Source: UBA7985 sp965658725 (GTDB taxonomy: Bacteria > Pseudomonadota > Alphaproteobacteria > UBA7985). From it: DNA of 64,000 nt. Location of the stretch: NCBI GenBank assembly GCA_965658725.1, contig CBFHUI010000003.1, positions 6,579-70,578 of the forward strand. The letters run 5' to 3'. Position numbers and translations under genes: made by a program. The notes beneath the pieces are model-generated. The model was not told the origin of the DNA, did no database searches, and saw only the letters and a list, made by a program, of their open reading frames with translations. Below are positions 33,584-42,580 of this stretch, in pieces (position 1 is the stretch's first letter; each line of letters starts with the position of its first letter).

Positions 33584-33611
33584 TTGCGTAGCGGTTGCAC
33601 TTCTCTAATAT
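33584..33611 (+). promoter_or_regulatory. Possible promoter of the ABC transporter operon
   Basis: TTGCGT (33584-33589) and TAATAT (33606-33611), 16 bases apart, about 100 bases before the binding-protein ATG. Weak consensus match. A transcript starting near 33618 would include the stem-loop at 33626-33671. Confidence 0.35.
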
Positions 33612-33625
33612 GCCGCGTGTCGCAT

Positions 33626-33671
33626 GGCTGTTATTCGCTTTTCGGCGCAGGAGAGAGCGCCAACAACAGCC
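33626..33671 (+). other. Leader stem-loop upstream of the binding-protein gene
   Basis: Nested complementary arms GGCTGTT/AACAGCC (33626-33632, 33665-33671) and GGCGC/GCGCC (33644-33648, 33657-33661). It would form in the 5' leader ahead of the GGGAGGT site at 33701-33707 and might affect translation or stability. Confidence 0.35.
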
Positions 33672-33710
33672 GATCTCAACAGACACACACTGTTTTCCCT
33701 GGGAGGTAAC

Positions 33711-35336
33711 ATGTCCGCAAAGACTTGGCTGGGTGGCGAAATGCACCAGTCCGTACTCAAGATGGCCGAAGATGCGCGCGAAGGACGTACGTCGCGCCGT
33801 GAATTCCTCGCAACGGCAACCGCGCTGGGTGTAACCAGCTCTGCCGCGCTCGCGATGATCGGCGCTGCGCCAGCTGCGCTCGCTGATGGCCACAAAAAAA
33901 TGGGTGGCACGCTGAATGTGTCCATGATCATCAAAGATGTGCGCGATCCGCGCCTGTTTGACTGGTCGGAAATGGGCAACGTCGCGCGGCACTTCGTTGA
34001 ACCGCTTGTGCGCTGGAACACTGACTTTACTTTCTCGCCGCGTCTGCTCGCTGGCTGGGAAGCAAACGATGATGCGTCGGTTTACACCCTCAAGCTCCGT
34101 GACGGAGTGATGTGGTCGAACGGCGATATGCTCACCGCTGAGCACATTGCGTGGAACATCCGCCGCTGGACCGAAGAGACTGAAGGCAACTCCATGCGCG
34201 CCCGTGTCGGTACGCTGAACGCCGACGGTGTTGAGATCGTGGATGCCAATACCATCCGCCTGAACCTCACCCAGCCTGATATCACCATCATTCCGGGCAT
34301 GTCGGACTATCCGGCGCTGATCGTTCACCCCGACTTCGGCGGTGACCTGAAGGCCAACCCAATCGGGACCGGTCCTTACGCGCTCGAAGAGTTTGAAGTT
34401 GAAGTGGGCGCGCGTCTGGTCAAGCGTCCGGCCGGCTCCTGGTACGGCGATGCTGTTTGGGGTGAAGTTTACCTCGATGAGATTGTCTACACCGACTACG
34501 GTCAGGATCCAGCGCCAGAGATCGCGGCCTATGAGGCGGGCGAAGTTGACCTGAACTTCCAGACCGCAGCGTCTCAGGTTGAGCTGATGGACGATCTGGG
34601 CTTCACCCGCAGTGAAGTGGCAACCGGCGCGACCATCATCGCGCGAGGAAACCAGGACATTGCGCCTTTCGATAACGTCAACTTCCGCCGCGCGCTGGCT
34701 CTGGCTGTCTCCAACGAAGACATGCTGGAACTGGGCCAAGCGGGTCTGGGCGCTGTCGCTGAGAACCACCACGTCGGTCCGATGCACGAGGAATACGCTG
34801 AACTGGCTGACAAGCCGATGCGTAATGTCGATGCAGCCAAGGCGCTGCTGGAGTCCGAGGGTCTCGCCGGTGCGGAGATCACGTACTCCTACCTCGCTGG
34901 TGGCGATTACCGGGAAGACACCTCGGTTGCCATGATCAACCAGTTCCGTGAAGCAGGCCTGAACGTCGTCGCTGACGGTCGTCCGTCTTCGGACTTCTGG
35001 GGCAACTGGATCAACTACCCGTTCTCAACCACCAACTGGAACGGCCGTCCGCTGGGCGTGCAGATCCTGAACCTCGCCTACCGGGGTGGTGTGGACTGGA
35101 ACGAGTCGCACTACAACAACCCTGAGTTTGATGCAGCTCTGGACATGGCCAACGGCCTTGCTGACCCCGATGCGCGCCGCGAAGTCATGGCGAAGTTGCA
35201 GAAGATGATGCAGGACGACGGTGTGATCATCCAGCCTTACTGGCGCGGTATCTTCTCGCACACCAGCGACCGTGTTGTGGGCTACCAGATGCACCAGGCG
35301 TTTGAGCACCACTACGAAACCGTGTCTCTCGCCTAG
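33711..35336 (+). CDS. ABC transporter substrate-binding protein, peptide/opine/nickel family 5, Tat-exported
   Basis: 541 residues from ATG at 33711 after GGGAGGT. A twin-arginine signal (RTSRREFLATATALG, residues about 26-40) directs the folded protein across the membrane; cleavage likely follows AALA near residue 58. The family-5 extracellular solute-binding domain spans the rest, with FVEPLVRWNTDFTFSPRLLAGWE and the PIGTGPYALEEFE segment. It binds a ligand in the periplasm and hands it to the permeases encoded next. Family-5 ligands include peptides, opines, glycosides and nickel, so the substrate is open; context suggests a methylated amine or acid (inference). Confidence 0.92.
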   Translation: MSAKTWLGGEMHQSVLKMAEDAREGRTSRREFLATATALGVTSSAALAMIGAAPAALADGHKKMGGTLNVSMIIKDVRDPRLFDWSEMGNVARHFVEPLVRWNTDFTFSPRLLAGWEANDDASVYTLKLRDGVMWSNGDMLTAEHIAWNIRRWTEETEGNSMRARVGTLNADGVEIVDANTIRLNLTQPDITIIPGMSDYPALIVHPDFGGDLKANPIGTGPYALEEFEVEVGARLVKRPAGSWYGDAVWGEVYLDEIVYTDYGQDPAPEIAAYEAGEVDLNFQTAASQVELMDDLGFTRSEVATGATIIARGNQDIAPFDNVNFRRALALAVSNEDMLELGQAGLGAVAENHHVGPMHEEYAELADKPMRNVDAAKALLESEGLAGAEITYSYLAGGDYREDTSVAMINQFREAGLNVVADGRPSSDFWGNWINYPFSTTNWNGRPLGVQILNLAYRGGVDWNESHYNNPEFDAALDMANGLADPDARREVMAKLQKMMQDDGVIIQPYWRGIFSHTSDRVVGYQMHQAFEHHYETVSLA

Positions 35337-35360
35337 AGCGACATCGGTCTGCCTTTGGGG

Positions 35361-35395
35361 AAGGGGGCGGTTCCAGACCGCCTCCTTTCTTTTTG
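35361..35395 (+). terminator. Stem-loop after the binding-protein gene, attenuator-like
   Basis: AAGGGGGCGGT (35361-35371) and ACCGCCTCCTT (35377-35387) pair with a short loop and are followed by TCTTTTTG. Such structures often reduce read-through into permease genes and stabilise binding-protein mRNA. Confidence 0.7.
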
Positions 35396-35517
35396 TCCTG
35401 AAGAACGTACCATTGGCCTGCCGGTTGGCAGGTAAGACAGGCGCTGCCTGGCCTGGTGGGGCGAGCCAGAAAAGCGGGTTCTGGTTCTCCTCACCCGGCA
35501 CAGCGCGATGAGGTTTC

Positions 35518-36705
35518 ATGCTCACCTTTGCCATTCGAAAGCTGATTATTCTGTTGCTGACGCTGCTGGTGGTCTCGCTGGTCGCCTTTGTCGTCGTAGG
35601 TGGTAACGCGCGTGCGCTGCGGACCATCGCCATCATCGAACTCGGGCCGCGAACCCCGCAGACCGAGCAGGACCGCTACATCCAGCGCACGATTTTCCAC
35701 CAGTGCGAGCCGGGCACGGGCAGTGAAGTTGTCATCGAAGCGCCTGACGATCCGGCGCATCCGAAGGGTTTCTACATCGACCCAGAAAAGTGCCGCGCCC
35801 TCTCACTCGCGGAGCGCTATGGTACGTGGCTGTTTGGCTTTGTGCGCGGCGACTGGGGCGATTCCATCGTCTTCAAGAAGCACATTGCGGGTTATCGCGG
35901 TGTGATCACGGACCCGCAGGGCAATCAGAAGCCCAACAAAGACCCGTGGGGCGTCATCAATGAACGTCTCGCAAATACCGGCATGCTGGCCGCGTGGGTG
36001 TTCAGCATCATGGTTCTTCTGGGGCTGGTTGTTGGCATATTGGCGGGGATGAATGAAGGTTCCATCCGGGATAGGTCGCTCTCGGTGGTTGCGATTGGCT
36101 CGACCTCGATGCCGGAGTACGTCATGGGCATTCTGTTGGTCGTGCTGCTTGCCGGCAACTCGGTGGTGTTCGCTGCACTGGGGAGCTTCATCGACTTTCT
36201 GCCCATCGCAGACACGTTCCTCGGCGCCGATAAATGGGCGCGCAAGAGCCCGCTGCAGGGCTCAGCCAACCTCGATAAAGACGGCCTGACCTTTGCCAAC
36301 ACCGTCCTGCCCGTCGCGGCTGTTGTCATCTATGGTTTCGGCTACATCGCGCGGATGACGCGCGCCTCCATGGCAGAGGCCATGGGCTCGCAGTACGTGC
36401 GAACCGCCGTGCTCAAGGGCGTGCCGCGGCATCAGGTCGTTCTGAAACACGCCTTGCGCAACGCGCTGATCGCGCCCTTTACCGTGATTATGTTGCAGTT
36501 CCCCTACTTGCTCTCCGGGCTTGTGGTGGTCGAGGTGATTTTCTCCTGGAAGGGCTTTGGCTGGGCACTCAACGCAGGCGCGTCGAACATGGACTACAAC
36601 CTGATCCTGGCCTGTTCAGTGGTATCGGTGATTGTGGTCCTGCTGACTCAGTTCATTTCAGACATCGGATACGTGCTGCTCAATCCACGTATCCGAGTGG
36701 CTTAG
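35518..36705 (+). CDS. ABC transporter permease (DppB-like) with an enlarged first periplasmic loop
   Basis: 395 residues, longer than usual DppB (about 310-340). TM1 is at about 7-28; a soluble region of about 120 residues (30-150) follows, with two cysteines (63 and 92) that could bond in the periplasm; the remaining helices start near 152. The cytoplasmic coupling (EAA) motif is in RMTRASMAEAMGSQYVRTAVLKGVPR. It forms half the membrane channel with the next gene product. ATG at 35518 with GAGG upstream; spacing to the next gene is 16 bases. Confidence 0.9.
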   Translation: MLTFAIRKLIILLLTLLVVSLVAFVVVGGNARALRTIAIIELGPRTPQTEQDRYIQRTIFHQCEPGTGSEVVIEAPDDPAHPKGFYIDPEKCRALSLAERYGTWLFGFVRGDWGDSIVFKKHIAGYRGVITDPQGNQKPNKDPWGVINERLANTGMLAAWVFSIMVLLGLVVGILAGMNEGSIRDRSLSVVAIGSTSMPEYVMGILLVVLLAGNSVVFAALGSFIDFLPIADTFLGADKWARKSPLQGSANLDKDGLTFANTVLPVAAVVIYGFGYIARMTRASMAEAMGSQYVRTAVLKGVPRHQVVLKHALRNALIAPFTVIMLQFPYLLSGLVVVEVIFSWKGFGWALNAGASNMDYNLILACSVVSVIVVLLTQFISDIGYVLLNPRIRVA

Positions 36706-36721
36706 GGGGCGAGGGGTCATC

Positions 36722-38290
36722 ATGCTTGCAAATGTCGTCATCCTCGGCGGCGGCATCGCGTCGTTCTGGTTCATCTGGGCGACGCTGGTCGGTGTCGGCC
36801 TGCTGCTCTCCCTGTTCTCCAACTTCACTGATGGCCTCAAGCGCCAGCCGTTCAGCGGCATTACCAGCTTCAGTCTGGTGGTCGGAACCGTGGGCATGGT
36901 CTTTGTCGCCCTGTTCAGCTCGCCCAAGCTGGGGATGGCCACGGTTTGGGCGCTCTACGTGCTGTGGCCGGTCTTTGCGGTGCTTGCAGCGGTCATGATC
37001 GCCAGTTGGGCGTTCAAGGGGCGCTTGGGTCTCTACGGACGGATCTATGAAAGCCCGATCGGGATGATTGGGCTGGGCATTTGCCTGTTTTGGGTGATTG
37101 CGGCGTTGATGGCGGACCTGCTGCCGCTGTACCAACCGCTTGAAGCGCTTTCCAAGAACAACGGCACCATCGTTCAGGGCGTGACCCGCAAGTTCAAGCT
37201 CGGCGCTGAAGCGCTGAATGGTCTGAGCTACGCCGACTATGTCAGGCTGTCGCTGGCCGAGGCGGCGGAGTACGGCAAGCTTTACAAATCCAACATTCGC
37301 GGCGGCGCGCCGGTGATGTCGTGGGTGGGAGAGGAAGGCGAAAAGCTGCCCGCCATTCTGGGTACAGACAAAGCCAACCGAGACATTTTCTCCCGCCTGA
37401 TCTACGGCGCGCGGACAGTGCTGCCGCTGTCTATGGGGGCCACGCTGGTATCCTTTACAGTCGGCATCACGCTGGGCCTGATCGCAGGCTATCGCGGGGG
37501 CTGGTTTGATCAGGTCATCACCTTTATCGCCAATGCCATTCTTTCCTTCCCCGTTATCGTGCTGTTCTACCTGATCGTTCTGGTGGGTAAGGACGGGAAC
37601 CTGAGCCGGGTTCTTGCAACGGTGATCTTCGCCTTTCCGCTGCTGCTCGTGCTGGCCGGGCTGTGGGGGCTGTATTCGGTCAAGATGGGGCGGCTGATCG
37701 GAATCCTCATCATCTTCCTGCCCATCGCGATTTTCCTCTACCTGCGCAACTCCTGGGGTCTGCCTGCTATGGACGGGCTGGGCCAATGGGCCGGCGCAAC
37801 CTTTGGCGGCGGAGATGCAGAGCGCGCGGCGGGGATTGCCCTTGCCGTGACCAACTTTGCACAAATGGAACCGCGGATGCTCAACGTCTTCGTCGCGGTT
37901 GCTTTCTCTTCGGCACCGGGGGCGTTCCGTCTGGTGCGCGGCCTGACGCTCGACGTGAAGGACCGTGACTATGTCGCCGCGGCACAGACGCGCGGTGAGA
38001 ACCAGTTCTACATCATGATCTTCGAGATCCTGCCGAACGTGCGCGGCCCCCTGTTGGTCGATGCGGCTTTGCGGATTGGGTACACGGCGATTTTGCTCGG
38101 CACGCTAGGTTTCCTCGCGCTGGGCCTGCCTCAGGAAAGCGCAGATTGGGGGTCCATGATCGCCCATGGTCGGGGACAGCTCCGCTTTGAACCGCAAATG
38201 GCCGTCATCCCGGCGCTGTGTATCGTCTCGCTGGTGCTGGGGCTGAATCTGCTCGCTGACACACTGCGCGAACAGTCGCTGAAGGATTAA
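36722..38290 (+). CDS. ABC transporter permease (DppC-like) with added N-terminal and central membrane segments
   Basis: 522 residues, compared with about 300 for typical DppC. Three extra hydrophobic segments lie at the N-terminus (about 5-32, 47-67, 72-98) before the usual first helix near 112-136. A 70-residue hydrophilic region (137-230) and a further hairpin of two helices (about 295-345) are inserted in the core. The coupling motif is preserved near KDRDYVAAAQTRGEN. It pairs with the upstream permease and the fused ATPase gene product. The overall extra mass is a notable departure from the family norm. Confidence 0.88.
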   Translation: MLANVVILGGGIASFWFIWATLVGVGLLLSLFSNFTDGLKRQPFSGITSFSLVVGTVGMVFVALFSSPKLGMATVWALYVLWPVFAVLAAVMIASWAFKGRLGLYGRIYESPIGMIGLGICLFWVIAALMADLLPLYQPLEALSKNNGTIVQGVTRKFKLGAEALNGLSYADYVRLSLAEAAEYGKLYKSNIRGGAPVMSWVGEEGEKLPAILGTDKANRDIFSRLIYGARTVLPLSMGATLVSFTVGITLGLIAGYRGGWFDQVITFIANAILSFPVIVLFYLIVLVGKDGNLSRVLATVIFAFPLLLVLAGLWGLYSVKMGRLIGILIIFLPIAIFLYLRNSWGLPAMDGLGQWAGATFGGGDAERAAGIALAVTNFAQMEPRMLNVFVAVAFSSAPGAFRLVRGLTLDVKDRDYVAAAQTRGENQFYIMIFEILPNVRGPLLVDAALRIGYTAILLGTLGFLALGLPQESADWGSMIAHGRGQLRFEPQMAVIPALCIVSLVLGLNLLADTLREQSLKD

Positions 38291-38293
38291 GCC

Positions 38294-40486
38294 ATGTCGA
38301 AAGTCGAAATCGCTGGGCTCGATCCCACCGCACCCGTCCTCGAATGCCGCAACGTCTCGCTCTCCTACTTTACTCGCGCGGGCGAGATCCCGGCCGTTGT
38401 GGACTTCAACATGACCGTGATGCCCGGTGAAGCGGTTGGTCTGGTGGGCGAGTCCGGTTGTGGCAAGTCGACCGTCGCGCTCGGCGTGATGAACTACATG
38501 GGCTCGACTGGCAAAGTCGTCAGCGGGCAAATCCTCTACAAAGGCCGCGACATCCTCACCATGACGGCAGAGGAGACCCGGCAAATCCGCGGTTCCGAGA
38601 TTGCCATGGTGTATCAGGAGCCGATGGCGTCCCTGAACCCGTCGATGAAGGTCGACAACCAACTGATGGAAGTGCCACTGCTGCACGAGGACGTTACCCG
38701 TGAGGAAGCGCGTCAGCGGGCGCGGGACATCCTCGACGCCGTGCGCTTGCCTGACCCAGACCGCATCATGAACTCCTACCCGCATCAGCTTTCAGGCGGT
38801 CAGCAGCAACGCGTCGTGATCGCTATGGCGCTGCTTTCCAAGCCGTCGCTGCTGCTGCTCGACGAGCCGACGACCGCGCTGGACGTGACCGTCGAAGCCT
38901 CTATCGTCGATTTGGTGCGCGACTTGGCGGCGGAGTTTGGGACGTCGATGGTTTACATCTCCCACAACCTCGGCTTGATCCTCGATACCTGTGACCGGAT
39001 CAACGTAATGTACTCGGGTGAAGCGGTCGAGTTCGGGACGGTGGATGAAGTCTTCAACAAAATGCGTCACCCCTACACGCAGGGCCTTTTCCGCTCCATC
39101 CCGCTGCCCGGTGCAGACAAGAACGCCAGTCCGCTGGTGCCGATCCGAGGGCAACTGCCCCTGCCGCATGAGCGGCCAAGGGGCTGTAACTTTCAGGACC
39201 GCTGCGACCACTTTGTCGCCGGGGTCTGCGACAAGGCTGAGATCGATATGCACCCGGTCGGGGGCCAGCCTGGTCACCTCAGCCGCTGTCTGCGCTTCAA
39301 TGAGATCGACTGGGCCGCACCCCCGAAGATCGAAGACAGCGCAGCAGCGAGCGAGCCCGGGGACGTCGTGCTCGACGTTACCAATCTGAAGAAATACTAC
39401 GAAGTTGCCGCTAACGCCTTTCTCGGCGCAGGGGAGCGCCGGACGGTCAAGGCGAACGAGGAAGTGGACCTGATCGCGCGTCAGTCTGAGACTGTCGCAA
39501 TCGTCGGCGAGTCCGGCTGTGGCAAGTCCACCTTAGCCAAGGTGCTGCTTGGGCTGGAGACCGCGACGGCGGGGGAAGCCCAGCTCAATGGAACCGTTAT
39601 TTCAAATACCCCTGTGCAGTCGCGCGGGCCCGAGACGCTTGGCAGCGTGCAAATGGTCTTCCAGAACCCCTTCGACACCCTGAATCCCAGCCAGTCCGTC
39701 GGCGCGCAAATCGTTCGCGCGCTGGAAAAGTTCGGGATCGGGGAGAGCGATGCGGCGCGCGAGGCCCGGATGCTAGAGCTGCTGGACTTGGTCAAGCTAC
39801 CCCGCGACTTCGCCAAGCGCATGCCGCGCCAGCTCTCAGGTGGGCAAAAGCAACGCATCGGGATTGCCCGCGCCTTTGCTGGAACCCCCGCCGTTGTGGT
39901 TGCCGACGAGCCGGTTTCTGCGCTCGATGTATCTGTGCAGGCGGCGGTCTCGCAGCTGCTCATGGACATTCAGTCAGAGCACAAGACCACGCTGCTGTTC
40001 ATCTCCCACGACTTGTCGATCGTGCGTTATCTCTCAGACCGTGTCGTGGTCATGTACCTCGGCCACGTGGTCGAGCAGGGGACGACGGAGCAGGTATTTT
40101 CCCCGCCCTATCATCCCTACACTGAAGCACTGCTTTCCGCCGTGCCGATCGCGGACACGCGGGTGAAGAAGAAGCGGATTATCCTCGACGGCGATATACC
40201 GTCGGCGCTCAACCCGCCGTCGGGCTGCCCGTTCCAGACCCGCTGCCCGCGCAAGGCAATGGTCGAGGGTGATCTGTGTGAAACGACCTTGCCCCCGATG
40301 CGAACCCTTGCTGATGGGCACCAGGTCAAATGCCACCTTGCGCAGTCTATCCTCGATGAGATGGAAGCGGTGATCCAGATCGATGCGCTCGACTCGCTGG
40401 AGACTGGCGCCGAAGTTGGGCGCTCGGCCGCGCCAGCTCCAAGCGCTCGATCCAAGCGGGAGAAGCCGGCGATCGGCTCCGCCTGA
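38294..40486 (+). CDS. Fused double ATP-binding subunit of peptide-type ABC transporter (DppD-DppF-like)
   Basis: 730 residues containing two nucleotide-binding domains in one chain. Each has Walker A GESGCGKST (near residues 54 and 404), a signature (LSGGQQQRVVIAMAL; LSGGQKQRIGIARAF) and Walker B (LLLLDEPTTALDVT; VVVADEPVSALDVS). Both halves end in the oligopeptide-type C-terminal Cys motif (GCNFQDRC and GCPFQTRC). It supplies both ATPase sites for the two permeases. It begins 3 bases after the second permease stop. Fusion of DppD and DppF is common in alphaproteobacteria. Confidence 0.94.
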   Translation: MSKVEIAGLDPTAPVLECRNVSLSYFTRAGEIPAVVDFNMTVMPGEAVGLVGESGCGKSTVALGVMNYMGSTGKVVSGQILYKGRDILTMTAEETRQIRGSEIAMVYQEPMASLNPSMKVDNQLMEVPLLHEDVTREEARQRARDILDAVRLPDPDRIMNSYPHQLSGGQQQRVVIAMALLSKPSLLLLDEPTTALDVTVEASIVDLVRDLAAEFGTSMVYISHNLGLILDTCDRINVMYSGEAVEFGTVDEVFNKMRHPYTQGLFRSIPLPGADKNASPLVPIRGQLPLPHERPRGCNFQDRCDHFVAGVCDKAEIDMHPVGGQPGHLSRCLRFNEIDWAAPPKIEDSAAASEPGDVVLDVTNLKKYYEVAANAFLGAGERRTVKANEEVDLIARQSETVAIVGESGCGKSTLAKVLLGLETATAGEAQLNGTVISNTPVQSRGPETLGSVQMVFQNPFDTLNPSQSVGAQIVRALEKFGIGESDAAREARMLELLDLVKLPRDFAKRMPRQLSGGQKQRIGIARAFAGTPAVVVADEPVSALDVSVQAAVSQLLMDIQSEHKTTLLFISHDLSIVRYLSDRVVVMYLGHVVEQGTTEQVFSPPYHPYTEALLSAVPIADTRVKKKRIILDGDIPSALNPPSGCPFQTRCPRKAMVEGDLCETTLPPMRTLADGHQVKCHLAQSILDEMEAVIQIDALDSLETGAEVGRSAAPAPSARSKREKPAIGSA

Positions 40487-40544
40487 CGGCGGATGGAAAT
40501 TCTGATTGCCAAAGCCGCGCAGTTGAGCGAACCTTAATTGCACT

Positions 40545-41441
40545 ATGATAAAGACAGTGCCAGCCCCCCGCTTCACCTACGATCCCAACACCGGCGCTCC
40601 CGCGGGAGCCAAAGCCGCATGGGAGGAGGCGGGTTGCCTCATCCTCGAAGGCTTTGTGTCTGAAACCGCCTGCGATGACTTGATCGCTGCCGCTGACCGC
40701 CTGTCGGGTGAGTTGGTTGATGCTGCTGACGGTCACGCCTTTGATGCCGTCGATAACCAACACGCGGACGAGGATTACTTTCTCAGCTCCGGCGATGTCA
40801 TGCGGGCTTTTATGGAGGATCGGGTCGAAGGGGTTGATCGGGTGCGTGCCGTGAACAAGCTCGGGCACGCCATGCACGACCTGGACCCCGATTTCGCCGC
40901 CTTTTCTCACCAGCAGCAGCTGTCCCGTCTGACCGAGCAGCTGGGTCTCGGCACGCCGTTGCTGCTGCAGTCCATGCTGATCTTCAAGCACGCCCGTGTT
41001 GGCGGTGAAGTGACCATGCATCAGGACAGCACCTTTATTTTCTCTGAGCCGGAAACCTGCATCGGGTTCTGGTTCGCCCTGCAGGACGCAACCACAGAAA
41101 ACGGCGCCATGTACGCGCTTCCCGGCTGGCACCGTGGCCCGTTGGAGAAGCGGTTCTATCGGACCGGTGAGGGCAACGGAACGGAGTTTGAGCACCTTGC
41201 CGACGCTGACTGGCCGCTGGATGAAGCTGTGCCACTGGAAGCGCCCAAGGGTTCTCTGATCATGCTGCATGGCCGTCTGCCGCACCGTTCCTCAGCGAAC
41301 ATGTCGGACAAGTCGCGCTATGCGTACACCCTTCACACAATTGACGCTTCGGCCCGTTACCCGAACGACAATTGGCTGCGGCGGAGGGATGATCTTCCGC
41401 TGCGGACCTTTGGCGAGCACGGCACCACCACCGCGCGCTAG
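40545..41441 (+). CDS. Phytanoyl-CoA dioxygenase (PhyH) family Fe(II)/2-oxoglutarate enzyme
   Basis: 298 residues. Fe(II) ligands appear as His-x-Asp in VTMHQDSTF and a distal His in MLHGRLPHRSSANMS, with an Arg for 2-oxoglutarate nearby (SRYAYTLH). Family members hydroxylate small molecules such as ectoine, phytanoyl-CoA or amino acids. It begins 58 bases after the ATPase stop and probably belongs to the transporter operon, suggesting it hydroxylates the imported compound or a product of it (inference). No strong Shine-Dalgarno is seen before ATG at 40545. Confidence 0.85.
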   Translation: MIKTVPAPRFTYDPNTGAPAGAKAAWEEAGCLILEGFVSETACDDLIAAADRLSGELVDAADGHAFDAVDNQHADEDYFLSSGDVMRAFMEDRVEGVDRVRAVNKLGHAMHDLDPDFAAFSHQQQLSRLTEQLGLGTPLLLQSMLIFKHARVGGEVTMHQDSTFIFSEPETCIGFWFALQDATTENGAMYALPGWHRGPLEKRFYRTGEGNGTEFEHLADADWPLDEAVPLEAPKGSLIMLHGRLPHRSSANMSDKSRYAYTLHTIDASARYPNDNWLRRRDDLPLRTFGEHGTTTAR

Positions 41442-41453
41442 GTCCACCACAAA

Positions 41454-41481
41454 CCGGGCGCACCCCGACCGCGACGCCCGG
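41454..41481 (+). other. Stem-loop between the PhyH-like and deaminase genes
   Basis: CCGGGCG (41454-41460) and CGCCCGG (41475-41481), a perfect 7-bp stem with a 14-base loop and no T-run. It may mark an mRNA end between the transporter cluster and the nucleoside salvage genes. Confidence 0.4.
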
Positions 41482-41507
41482 CACAACGACAAAAAAAGGA
41501 GAGCATC

Positions 41508-42527
41508 ATGCTCAAAGATTTTGGAGCGCACCCGGCGGACCGGGTGCCCAAGGCTGAACTACACGCTCATTTAGAAGGGACCATCCACGCGCCTGTGCTT
41601 CGCGCGCTTGCGGCGCGCAATGGTCTGACTTTGCCCGAAGGCGTGCTGGACGCCGACGACAACTACCTCTGGACCGATTTCAACGACTTCCTGAAGATCT
41701 ACGACATGGCCTCATCGGTCATTCAGACCCCGGAAGACTACTACGACCTGACGCTCGACTACTTGCAGCGCGTGGCGGCGGAAGGCGGGATCTACGTCGA
41801 ACTGCTGACCAGCCCGGACCACGTATTCAACCTTGGAATGACCCTCAAAGACCAGCTCGACGCGCTGGTGCAGGCGATCGACGACGCGCGGGAGCGGTTC
41901 GGGGTTGAGACGCGGATCAGCCAGACCATCGTGCGCCACTACGGCCCAGATAAGTGTATCGAAGCGGCCAAAGCCATCGCCGCTCACCCGCACCCCTACG
42001 TCACTGGCTTCCAAATGGCTGGGGCAGAGGACGCGCACACGCCTGCTGACTTCCGCCCTGCCTATGACATTGCCGCCGAAGCCGGATTGCGCTGCACGGC
42101 GCATACGGGGGAATGGCTGGGGCCTGAGTCCATGCGGGAGACGCTGTCGGCGCTTCCTATGGTCGAGCGGATCGGCCACGGTGTGCGGGCGGTCTATGAC
42201 CCTGAGTTGGTGCAGGAGTTAGCCCAGCGGCAGATCCCTTTTGAGGTCTGCCCCGGCTCCAACGTCGCGCTTAAAGTCTTTCCAACGCCCGAGGAGCACG
42301 GCCTCCGCGCGCTGTGGGAAGCGGGCTGTGTGATTACCCTGGCGTCCGACGATCCGCCATATTTCCACACATCTTTGGGGGCGGAGTACCGTTTTGCAGT
42401 GGATGTGGCTGGACTGTCGGTGCCAGACCTATACACCATTACGCGCAATGCCCTGAACGCGGGCTTTATGGACGACGCGACGCGCGCGGCACTGATGATG
42501 CGCGTTGCCGCGTCAGAGGCGGCCTGA
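41508..42527 (+). CDS. add: Adenosine deaminase family protein (adenosine or adenine deaminase)
   Basis: 339 residues. Zinc ligands are His19/His21 in ELHAHLEG, His in CTAHTGEW and Asp in SDDPPYF; the catalytic Glu is in the HTGE motif. It deaminates adenosine (to inosine) or possibly adenine; the SDDPPYF motif is also seen in adenine deaminases, so the base/nucleoside preference is uncertain. AAAGGAGAG gives a strong site before ATG. upp follows 53 bases on, and a nucleoside import operon lies convergent, so nucleoside salvage is certain as a theme. Confidence 0.87.
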   Translation: MLKDFGAHPADRVPKAELHAHLEGTIHAPVLRALAARNGLTLPEGVLDADDNYLWTDFNDFLKIYDMASSVIQTPEDYYDLTLDYLQRVAAEGGIYVELLTSPDHVFNLGMTLKDQLDALVQAIDDARERFGVETRISQTIVRHYGPDKCIEAAKAIAAHPHPYVTGFQMAGAEDAHTPADFRPAYDIAAEAGLRCTAHTGEWLGPESMRETLSALPMVERIGHGVRAVYDPELVQELAQRQIPFEVCPGSNVALKVFPTPEEHGLRALWEAGCVITLASDDPPYFHTSLGAEYRFAVDVAGLSVPDLYTITRNALNAGFMDDATRAALMMRVAASEAA

Positions 42528-42580
42528 CAGCCGCTGCCTGAACCGCGCGTTTGCGACCAGTAAGAAAGCGGAGATGCCCT

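Noticed and set aside
36680..37864. 394-codon open frame antisense to the second permease
   Set aside because: Shadow frame; His/Gln/Arg-rich with no hydrophobic pattern or domain.
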